This document shows, one piece after another, positions 6,006-13,085 of a DNA stretch of 15,445 nucleotides; position 1 is the stretch's first letter; every line of letters starts with the position of its first letter. A program made the translations under genes and the position numbers. The notes beneath the pieces are model-generated. The model did not search any database. It was given only the letters and a program-made list of their open reading frames with translations, and was not told the DNA's origin. The stretch is from Moraxellaceae bacterium (lineage in GTDB: Bacteria; Pseudomonadota; Gammaproteobacteria; Pseudomonadales; Ketobacteraceae): contig NVVG01000005.1 in assembly GCA_002402125.1 (NCBI GenBank), forward strand, positions 35,934-51,378, written 5' to 3'.

Positions 6006-7121
6006 TTAAGCGGAGCGTTGGGCTAACCAGTCGGCGGTGATGGCCCAGGTATGTTGCTTGGCTTTGCCGCCAGCAAAAACACCGGCATGCCCACCAGGAA
6101 CCACTTGGAACTCTTTATCAGTTGAACTCACTAATTCCATGATTTTTTTAGCCGCAGGAATGCTGACTATCTTGTCGTTGTCACCGGCAAACCCTAAAAA
6201 GCTTGCATTAATGCGGGAAAACTCGGCGACTGTATCCGTTAACGGTACGCTACCACTGGCAAGTTCATTCCGTAGATTAAACTTCAACGCAAGTTGCTGC
6301 ACGGTTGCGCCAGGGTAGTCAGCCATATTATTAAACCACTCTTTGGTGGTTAGGTGGGCCTTGATATAGTCGCGATCAGATAGGTTGCGGACTAAATCAA
6401 AATAACTGATGATTCCTGTCAGAGGGTTGGTTAATTTAAATAGCCTAGCGACAACATCACCGGGTAAATGATAGGAAGCAGGATCACGTTCCATTTTACT
6501 GAGAGGAATATGTTTAGTCGCTTGGTTTATTGCCGCCATTATCTTGCCTTGAATTGGATTGGCGTGAAAATCAATCGGTGTGGCAATGGTGACAATATTT
6601 TGGATATTGTCACCGCCATGGGCGCCAGCATATAACAAGGTGAGCAAACCGCCCATGCAATAACCTACTAGTGAGATTTTGTCGCAGCCACTATGTTGAT
6701 GCACTTCCTCGACAACCTTGCAATACCATTGATTAACGTAAGTCTCTATACAAAGGTCGGCGTTTTCTTCCTTTGGGTCACCCCAATCCACAAGATACAC
6801 CTCAAATCCTCGGGCATTAAGAAACCGTACCCAGCTGCGTTCTGCCATAAGATCATAGATCCAGCCATAAACGCCCAGCGGTGGTACCAGTAAAATGGGT
6901 ACACGATGACGCTGTTGAGTGGGGATGATCTTTGTGTCATCCAATTGAAATTCGTCGGTATCAATATGTGGATAATAGCGAAGTTGCATAATGCCTTCAC
7001 TGTAAATGACGTCGTGTGGTGTTTTATCAGAAAGAATAAAGTTTTCTGGTTGTGTGCGCCGCTCGATGGCGTGGCGCACAAAATTAGTGGCGTCGGTAAG
7101 AAACTTGTTAATTTTAGTCAT
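6006..7121 (-). CDS. phaC: Class III-like poly(3-hydroxyalkanoate) synthase (PhaC-type alpha/beta hydrolase)
   Basis: A 371-residue alpha/beta-hydrolase with the modified lipase box GYCMGG, whose nucleophile is Cys155 rather than Ser. The Asp is in GDNDKIV (Asp316) and the His in PGGHAG (His345); the Asp-to-His distance of 29 residues equals that of the Allochromatium class III enzyme. LLVPPLGVYGWIYDL near 77-91 and VYLVDWGDP (108-116) are typical PHA synthase strands. Length fits class III (about 355 residues), not class I/II (about 560). The reaction would be polymerisation of 3-hydroxyacyl-CoA on cytoplasmic granules. Class III enzymes need a PhaE partner, and none is visible here, so it may act alone, use a distant phaE, or serve another acyl-transfer role. 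I chose the ATG at 7121, with GAGAAG 7 bases upstream, over an in-frame GTG at 7154. It is divergent from the CoA-transferase gene and convergent with laoR. Confidence 0.78.
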   Translation of the reverse strand: MTKINKFLTDATNFVRHAIERRTQPENFILSDKTPHDVIYSEGIMQLRYYPHIDTDEFQLDDTKIIPTQQRHRVPILLVPPLGVYGWIYDLMAERSWVRFLNARGFEVYLVDWGDPKEENADLCIETYVNQWYCKVVEEVHQHSGCDKISLVGYCMGGLLTLLYAGAHGGDNIQNIVTIATPIDFHANPIQGKIMAAINQATKHIPLSKMERDPASYHLPGDVVARLFKLTNPLTGIISYFDLVRNLSDRDYIKAHLTTKEWFNNMADYPGATVQQLALKFNLRNELASGSVPLTDTVAEFSRINASFLGFAGDNDKIVSIPAAKKIMELVSSTDKEFQVVPGGHAGVFAGGKAKQHTWAITADWLAQRSA

Positions 7122-7173
7122 AAACGGCTTCTCAAAGCAGAGAGGTAAATACACTGTTGATGATAGTTAGTCA

Positions 7174-7282
7174 TTTGCGAGCAAAGTGCAATGGCCTAAT
7201 TGGACAATAAAAGGGGAATAATTGCCGTTGCTATACGCTAGAGTTTACCTTGGTCCCTATAAATAGCTGGCATGCGAGCAAA
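7174..7282. promoter_or_regulatory. Repeated TGCGAGCAAA element between phaC-like and CoA-transferase genes
   Basis: The 244-base divergent gap holds two copies of TGCGAGCAAA, at 7176-7185 and 7273-7282, 97 bases apart in the same orientation. Each copy is preceded by CA(T/TT) and followed within a few bases by CAATG, so the likeness extends over roughly 18 bases. The first copy is also a perfect dyad, TTTGC-GA-GCAAA (7174-7185); the second has only the right half intact. One copy lies near each gene start. A TATAAA at 7258-7263 could be a -10 for the plus-strand gene, but no good -35 goes with it. Confidence 0.45.
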
Positions 7283-7365
7283 ATCAATGTGTTAGTGGTG
7301 ATGGGTTAATGGTATTGTGCGACAGGTTCGTTTGTCTCAGAAACAATGTATGAAAGGAAAGGGTA

Positions 7366-9525
7366 ATGGAACAATTGCATGATGCCAATCAATGTGTCGA
7401 TCAGATCATTGATCAGGTTGGAAAAAATATAGTATTGGGTATGCCTTTGGGGTTAGGTAAACCCAATCAACTGGTGAATGCACTTTATCAAAGAGTTAAA
7501 AGCAACCCTGAACTAACTCTGCGAATTATTACGGCGTTATCCTTGGAAAAGCCCAGATCCAAAAATGCGATAGAAGCAAAATTTTTGGTGCCTTTTGTCG
7601 AACGGGTGTTTGGCGATTACCTAGAATTAGAATATATGCAAGCCATACGCTCAAATGCCTTGCCAGATAATATCAGTGTATCGGAATTCTATTTTAAAGC
7701 CGGTGCGATGAAAAATGTTGAATCTTCTCAGCGAGATTATATTTCTACCAATTATACCTTTGTCTGTCGAGACTTGATGGATAACGGCATCAATGTGTTG
7801 ATGCAGCTGGTTGCTGAGAAGGAAGTGGATGGCGAGAGTTGGTTAAGTTTAAGTTGTAATACCGATGTGACTGTGGATCTTTTACCGATGCTAGATCAAG
7901 CTGCACAGGAGGGGCGAAAAATTATTACTGTGGCACAGGTACATGACGATCTTCCTTTTATGTATAACCACGCGATGATTGAACCCGAATGCTTTGATAT
8001 TGTGGTTCGAAATAATTCCTACAATACCACCTTGTTTGCACCACCCAATATGTCTGTACCCTTGCAAGATTATATGGCCGGATTTCATGCCAGTACGCTA
8101 ATTAAGGATGGAGGAACTTTACAGATTGGCATAGGATCTCTTGGAGATGCCATCGTCTACGCCAGTCAGTTGCGTCATAGCGATAATTCAGCTTATCAAA
8201 AATTTATTGAAGATATCTCGGCAGACCAAGAAGTCATTGGACGCATTGGTGGAACCGCGAGCTTTGAAAAAGGGCTGTATGGTTCCAGCGAGATGTTTGT
8301 TAATGGATTTATGCATTTGATAAAATCGGGCATCGTAAAACGTAAGGTGTATGACGATATTCAACTGCAACAGTTGATTAATGCAGGGCTCATCGATGAG
8401 AAGGTTACTGCCAATACACTGACGGTGCTAATGAACGCGGGAGTCATTGGCTCACAGCTCAGTTTTCATGATGTTGTATATCTACAGCATTGGGGAGTGT
8501 TTTCTGAAGATGTGGTGTGGGATAACGATACCATAAGACTCGATATAAAACGTTTTACCTTGCATCTGTCCAATGATGAAAATTTTGCCGACATTTGTGA
8601 GCACTGTCTAGGTGATAAATTGAAACGTGGCATCTATATGCATGGAGGTTTCTTTTTGGGACCGGAAGATTTTTATCAAACCTTAAGAGACTTGTCACGT
8701 GAAGAAAGTGAAAATATTTGTATGTCGAGTGTCGGTCATGTAAATCAGCTAGATTATGACACGGAGTTATTGAAATGCCAGCGTATAGATGCACGTTTTA
8801 TCAATACCGGAATGATGGTAACCCTTGGTGGCGCCGTAGTCTCTGACGGTTTGGAGGATGGCACCGTAGTGAGTGGTGTGGGTGGTCAGTATAACTTTGT
8901 TGCCATGGCGCATTCGCTTCACGACGCCCGATCTATCTTGTGTGTGAGAAGTACGCGAGGCACGGGTAAGGCCATGACGTCGAATATATTGCCTCACTAT
9001 GGTCATGTGACGATCCCACGCCATCTGCGTGATATAGTGGTAACAGAATATGGTGTAGCAGAATTACGTGGTAAAACCGACGAACAGATAATTATCGCTC
9101 TTGTCAAAGTAGCGGATTCGAATTTTCAAAATGAATTAATGGACTACGCTAAAAAACATGGCAAGTTAAGCAAGGGCTATCAGTTGCCAGAAAGCTATCG
9201 TAATAACTACCAATCGAGGCTGAAAGAAATCGTCGATCAATGGCAAGAGAAAGGTTACTTTCCGGCGTTTCCGCTAGGTACAGACTTTACCGACGAAGAG
9301 ATCGCTCTTGGTAAGAGCCTGCGTGGCATAAAAGCTATTATGGATGAGCCAAAATCCATGATAAAAGCCGTTTTGCGTTCATTTATGCAAAAGGTGGATG
9401 AGAAAGAGGCGGAAGTCTATTTGGAACGTATTGGCTTGGCAAATCCTGATACGGCAAAGGACGTTATTTTACAGAACCTGTTGTTGTTGGAGCTTGAAGA
9501 TAATGGTTATCTTAAATCGGTTTAA
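7366..9525 (+). CDS. Acetyl-CoA hydrolase/CoA-transferase family protein, long form
   Basis: A 719-residue member of the acetyl-CoA hydrolase/4-hydroxybutyrate CoA-transferase family (Ach1/Cat1 type). Family marks are the probable catalytic Glu309 in GSSEMF, the CoA-binding GGQYNF beginning at 506, a glycine-rich [12 protein letters not shown] stretch, and [13 protein letters not shown] (about 561-573) near the end of the fold. It would move CoA between acetyl-CoA and a carboxylic acid through a glutamyl-CoA intermediate, or hydrolyse acetyl-CoA; the sequence does not settle which. At 719 residues it is clearly longer than the usual 430-550; residues from about 600 to 719 form a charged, helical tail that I do not recognise. 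No signal peptide is present, so it is cytoplasmic. AGGAAAGG lies about 5 bases ahead of the ATG. Being divergent from the phaC-like gene suggests work on the same acyl-CoA pool. Confidence 0.8.
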   Translation: MEQLHDANQCVDQIIDQVGKNIVLGMPLGLGKPNQLVNALYQRVKSNPELTLRIITALSLEKPRSKNAIEAKFLVPFVERVFGDYLELEYMQAIRSNALPDNISVSEFYFKAGAMKNVESSQRDYISTNYTFVCRDLMDNGINVLMQLVAEKEVDGESWLSLSCNTDVTVDLLPMLDQAAQEGRKIITVAQVHDDLPFMYNHAMIEPECFDIVVRNNSYNTTLFAPPNMSVPLQDYMAGFHASTLIKDGGTLQIGIGSLGDAIVYASQLRHSDNSAYQKFIEDISADQEVIGRIGGTASFEKGLYGSSEMFVNGFMHLIKSGIVKRKVYDDIQLQQLINAGLIDEKVTANTLTVLMNAGVIGSQLSFHDVVYLQHWGVFSEDVVWDNDTIRLDIKRFTLHLSNDENFADICEHCLGDKLKRGIYMHGGFFLGPEDFYQTLRDLSREESENICMSSVGHVNQLDYDTELLKCQRIDARFINTGMMVTLGGAVVSDGLEDGTVVSGVGGQYNFVAMAHSLHDARSILCVRSTRGTGKAMTSNILPHYGHVTIPRHLRDIVVTEYGVAELRGKTDEQIIIALVKVADSNFQNELMDYAKKHGKLSKGYQLPESYRNNYQSRLKEIVDQWQEKGYFPAFPLGTDFTDEEIALGKSLRGIKAIMDEPKSMIKAVLRSFMQKVDEKEAEVYLERIGLANPDTAKDVILQNLLLLELEDNGYLKSV

Positions 9526-9561
9526 CGGTATGGGTTAAGAGGCATGGTTTGAAGGGAAGGC

Positions 9562-11670
9562 TTAAGCGGGAGGCTTAGAAGGTAACGTTAAGCAAAAAAC
9601 ACTACCATTTCCTAAGGTACTCTGTACGCTGATATTGCCTTGGTGTTCGTGGGCTAGGATTTGTGATAAGTAAAGCCCTAGGCCGGTGCCCTGTTCTTTG
9701 CCTATACCCTGCTCTAATTGAGTGAATTGCTTGAATAGTTTGTCGATATCATATTTTGTTAAGCCGAAGCCGGTATCAATAACACGAATTTGAAAGCAGC
9801 TTAGATTAACCCGTTCAGCTTGAATTGTAACGCCACCACTCTTGGTGGCCTTGAATGCATTTGATATCAAGTTAATGACTATTCGCAGGATTTTGTTTCG
9901 ATCGCCATTAAAGTGAATGTCTTCGTCTAACAGATTCAGTTTGAACCACAAATGTTTTTCTGCGGCGATGCTCGAAAGTTGAGAATGTACGTCAGTCAAT
10001 AAAGAGTTGATAGAAAATGTAGTTTTATTTAGTTCAACTTTCCTAGCTTCAATCTTAGCGACATCCAAAATGTCATTGATGAGATTCAGCAAATGCAGTG
10101 AATTTTTATCTATTGTCATTAACGCGTCTAGTGGTTTTTCGCTAATCTTACCGCTTAGAGTTTTAAGTAGGTATCGAGTAAACCCCATAATTGCATTCAT
10201 TGGCGTGCGCAGTTCATGGGACATGCTCGCCAGAAATTGAGATTTTGCTTGATTGGCATCCTCTGCATTTTTTTTGGCTTCGATGAGTTGTTCGGTTCGT
10301 TGGTTAAACCAGTAGCTAAGTAGGCCAATTTCATCGGGTATGCTGTCGTCTACCGATTGATTGTTATGCCCTGGGTTCTCCATTGCTAAACGTATGTCAT
10401 TGGTAATGTTGCTAAGCCGTCGGGTTAGCTTTTTAAGTAGAACTCCCGCTATCAGGGCGAGTATCACTATGGTTGAAACGACAAATAGCGATATGTTGAT
10501 GCTAACCTGTGTTGCACGTTGGGTAACGAGTTGCGTGGGAAAGACGGTGATGATTTTCCAGCTCGTCATGGGCATGGAAAATACTTCCAGGTTAATCGGC
10601 TGGTTTAGTAATAGGTCCTGGTCTATTTGCAGAAGACCTATGTTTTTTATGTGTGAGGTTCCCTGCGTGCGTCTAGATAGTTGAGAGGCAATAAGACGTG
10701 ATTCATTTTCATCAATTTCGTTGCTGTTGGCCGCAATTAATTTGGCATGTTCGGGCACATTTGAGAATTTATTTTGGTATTGACTTTCAGCGTTTAGTTT
10801 ATCCAGATATTGTGCAATAGGTGTAAAGATTGCGTACTCTTTGGCAAATTCACTGACGGTAACAGAATCAGGGTACGAAGTTGTATCGGGTTTTTGTCGT
10901 TGAGTGAGTACCATCTCTGGTTTTGGATAGGTAATGAATTTGTTATTTCGGTCGACGATAAATGCATATCCTCCAGCTTGTTCAGTAAGTTCTGATAACC
11001 TTTCGGACAACCCGTCTAACATAAGGTCTACCGTGCTGACACCGAGAAACTTTTGGTTTACAAAAATGGGGGCGGTGCAGGTCACCATAGTTTGGCGCGA
11101 GTATGGGTCTGTATATGATCTCGACCAATAGACATCTTGGGGGGCTAGAAAGCGGGCAGGTACGTACCATTCGGTGTGGTGGTAGCCAGGACCTTCTGGG
11201 ATATTATAATCATCATAATAGTTTAGCTTGCCGGTCTTATCCCTACCCCAGAAAAAACTATGGCGTTCTACGGTGGGAGAGTATGTATTGGGTTCTGGCC
11301 AGACTCCACCTCCAGCAATAACATCCTCTAAACCAGGCACGTTAAGCAAGCTGGGAATGACTTGACGAAATAATGCCGGGTCTTTGGGTGCGGCTTTGGC
11401 GAAATTGGCAATCTGGGAGGTAATGCCTTCTATTTTACTGATACGTTCACCTAAGGCTAAAACAATACTAATTCCAATTTGTTTGTTTTTGGCAAGGCTT
11501 GCATTGACTAATAGCGGTTTGCCTTGCGTCCAAATCCCCGTTAGGGCGGCGACTAAGAGCAGGCTAATAAATCCGAATAATCCAGCAAAAAGCTTAAAGG
11601 ATAACGTTCGGTGGCGCAGCACATAGCCTTTTTCGATGGATGGTTTTGTGGTGTTTTGCATAAAATCCAT
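9562..11670 (-). CDS. Membrane histidine kinase with periplasmic double-Cache sensor, orphan
   Basis: A 702-residue sensor kinase. Membrane segment 1 is at about 27-49 and segment 2 at about 391-412. The roughly 340-residue periplasmic part is a dCache-type domain (WYVPAR at 168-173, SYTDPYS 185-191, PIF...[10 protein letters not shown] 201-218). A HAMP-like linker (413-465) and a coiled stretch lead to the phosphoacceptor SHELRTPMN with His485. The ATPase has the N box NLISNAFKA (600-608), G1 DTGFG (632-636) and G2 GTGLGL (661-666). The N box has Ala where Phe usually follows Lys; all likely catalytic residues remain. No receiver domain or response regulator gene is in the window, so its partner is elsewhere. 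Two starts are close: ATG 11670, and ATG 11661 with a better-placed GGA. Aromatic and charged residues near 163-189 recall ligand pockets of small-molecule Cache sensors, but I cannot name a ligand. Confidence 0.88.
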   Translation of the reverse strand: MDFMQNTTKPSIEKGYVLRHRTLSFKLFAGLFGFISLLLVAALTGIWTQGKPLLVNASLAKNKQIGISIVLALGERISKIEGITSQIANFAKAAPKDPALFRQVIPSLLNVPGLEDVIAGGGVWPEPNTYSPTVERHSFFWGRDKTGKLNYYDDYNIPEGPGYHHTEWYVPARFLAPQDVYWSRSYTDPYSRQTMVTCTAPIFVNQKFLGVSTVDLMLDGLSERLSELTEQAGGYAFIVDRNNKFITYPKPEMVLTQRQKPDTTSYPDSVTVSEFAKEYAIFTPIAQYLDKLNAESQYQNKFSNVPEHAKLIAANSNEIDENESRLIASQLSRRTQGTSHIKNIGLLQIDQDLLLNQPINLEVFSMPMTSWKIITVFPTQLVTQRATQVSINISLFVVSTIVILALIAGVLLKKLTRRLSNITNDIRLAMENPGHNNQSVDDSIPDEIGLLSYWFNQRTEQLIEAKKNAEDANQAKSQFLASMSHELRTPMNAIMGFTRYLLKTLSGKISEKPLDALMTIDKNSLHLLNLINDILDVAKIEARKVELNKTTFSINSLLTDVHSQLSSIAAEKHLWFKLNLLDEDIHFNGDRNKILRIVINLISNAFKATKSGGVTIQAERVNLSCFQIRVIDTGFGLTKYDIDKLFKQFTQLEQGIGKEQGTGLGLYLSQILAHEHQGNISVQSTLGNGSVFCLTLPSKPPA

Positions 11671-11706
11671 TTCTGCGGCAAGTTAGCGGGAGTAGGTCAG
11701 AATGGT

Positions 11707-11756
11707 TATAGCGTATGGTAGACCCGTAGAAGGCGATGGAGTCTACCATAACTATA
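11707..11756. repeat. Long stem-loop between the unknown gene and the histidine kinase
   Basis: TATGGTAGAC (11714-11723) and GTCTACCATA (11741-11750) are perfect reverse complements around a 17-base loop. The stem continues outward, past a small internal bulge, as TATAG (11707-11711) with CTATA (11752-11756), giving 15 pairs in all. It sits in the middle of the 121-base gap, about 36 bases from both the upstream stop and the kinase start. No T-run follows on either strand, so it is not a typical intrinsic terminator. It may be an attenuator, an RNA-processing site or a large operator. Confidence 0.7.
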
Positions 11757-11791
11757 GATGTAAGTGGCCAAAAGCGGTAATGCTTGGAATA

Positions 11792-13000
11792 CTATTGTAG
11801 ATAAAGTGACAGAAGCAGTGGGCTGATGTTATTTAGTTGCTTCCTGGCGGCAATCTCTTGGTCTTTGTGTGCTTGATTTTTTACCAGCAACAGCTGATGT
11901 ACGGCATGAAAACTTGGGTTGGTTATCTGTTCGCTGTTGTCCGGGTTGATATGGTGAACCAAGCCCGCTTCGTTGAGTAATAACCAGCCAGGGAAAACGC
12001 TAAAGGGTGGTTCGTCTTCTAGATCCATAAACCGTTGCCAGCTGGCGATGAAATTAGCGTCTGGGTAACGGTCAAGAAAATTCTCCAAACTATCATCTAA
12101 TTCTGAATCTGCATGATTGGCTTTCAAATCAATTAGTTGGAGCAGGGTGATAAGGCTTTGCTCTCTTTCTCGAAGATAGAAGTGGGCTAGGCTTAGTCGA
12201 AATAATAACTCGCCGTGGTGAATGTAAGTATTGTCGTCGAGTATACTCTGCTTAACTTGCTGCCAATTTTGCATTTGTTCCCAGGCATAACTGGCGTGGG
12301 ATTGTGGATAGGCAATATTGAAAGGCTGTCCTTCTAGACCTTGCGCAATACGTTGCCAGGCGGGGGCAAGATAATCACGGGATTTTTGTTGAAGCAATTG
12401 CCGGGCTAATGGCAAGATTTCTTGTTCCAAACCTAGCCTCTCGTCATCAATAGCTTCGAGATGATGCTCAATAGGATTTTCGGTATGTTTGCCGAATGCC
12501 ACCAGGTCTTCATAGCCGTTTAGTTGGGTGTGATTGGGGGCTTGTTGATATAACTGGTCAACTAACTTCTCAGCGTTAATCCATTGGCGGCTGGCTAGGG
12601 CGTCGATTAAGGTGTTTTCGGTTACCACGGACGGGTTGTCCATGAATAGGTCCATTTGTGGCACATCGTCTTGGCGCCCCCATTGTTTATTGAGCAACGA
12701 TGAGAGGGAAGGGCTTTGGCTCAGGGTTAGGTTTTTATTAATATTGGTTTTATCCCAACCACGATATTCTTGTGGCTCCCCCTGTAAGCCGAGTTTGTGG
12801 CAGAATTTTTCTGCTTGTTGCAGGCCGTCGATAAGTTCTTTAGTGGGTAGATGAATGTGTTTTTCCAGGTTGTCGATTTCGCCCATGCGCCAAGCCTCAT
12901 AATCGCCATACTGAAGGTGACCTACTTCCAGTAACCATTCAATCGGGCTAAAAGACCCCAGAGCCATTAATTGATTGTCGACATTGTGTTGCATATTCAT
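11792..13000 (-). CDS. Unrecognised helical protein, 402 residues, downstream of SNF2 helicase
   Basis: I do not recognise this family. The protein has no signal peptide or membrane segment, so it is probably cytoplasmic. It is rich in Gln, Leu, Trp and acidic residues. The N-terminal part (17-60) has a notable YGDYEAWRMGEIDNLE motif; residues 85-120 look like a flexible linker; 125-330 are predominantly helical by composition, with spacing reminiscent of TPR-like or other alpha-solenoid repeats. A tryptophan-containing segment, FSVFPGWLLLNEAG (334-347), and a Leu-rich C-terminus follow. It starts 83 bases after the SNF2 helicase stop, same strand, with GGA about 8 bases ahead of the ATG at 13000, so co-transcription is likely. 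A scaffold or partner role for the helicase is only a guess from position. Codon use looks like its neighbours, with no sign of recent transfer. Confidence 0.75.
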   Translation of the reverse strand: MNMQHNVDNQLMALGSFSPIEWLLEVGHLQYGDYEAWRMGEIDNLEKHIHLPTKELIDGLQQAEKFCHKLGLQGEPQEYRGWDKTNINKNLTLSQSPSLSSLLNKQWGRQDDVPQMDLFMDNPSVVTENTLIDALASRQWINAEKLVDQLYQQAPNHTQLNGYEDLVAFGKHTENPIEHHLEAIDDERLGLEQEILPLARQLLQQKSRDYLAPAWQRIAQGLEGQPFNIAYPQSHASYAWEQMQNWQQVKQSILDDNTYIHHGELLFRLSLAHFYLREREQSLITLLQLIDLKANHADSELDDSLENFLDRYPDANFIASWQRFMDLEDEPPFSVFPGWLLLNEAGLVHHINPDNSEQITNPSFHAVHQLLLVKNQAHKDQEIAARKQLNNISPLLLSLYLQ

Positions 13001-13043
13001 TGTTAATCCAAAAAGTTGGTAAATTATAGGGGTGGTCGCACGA

Positions 13044-13085
13044 ATGGCTCAGTACTATTGGCTCAGCACTTATGGCTTAAGAATT
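13044..13085. repeat. Three degenerate 14-base tandem repeats
   Basis: Units begin at 13044, 13058 and 13072 and share the core TGGCTCAG or TGGCTTAA, with TAC/CAC following in the first two. The array fills about half of the gap between the SNF2 helicase and the unknown gene, and the last unit runs into the helicase stop codon. The first two units match at 11 of 14 bases; the third is more worn. It may be replication slippage with no function. Confidence 0.5.

Noticed and set aside
7122..7154. Upstream GTG start for the phaC-like gene
   Set aside because: The 11 added residues look unlike a PhaC N-terminus, and GAGAAG is correctly placed for the ATG at 7121.
9526..9561. Terminator between the CoA-transferase gene and the kinase gene
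   Set aside because: The 36-base gap has repeated GGCTTA words but no stable stem followed by a T-run on either strand.
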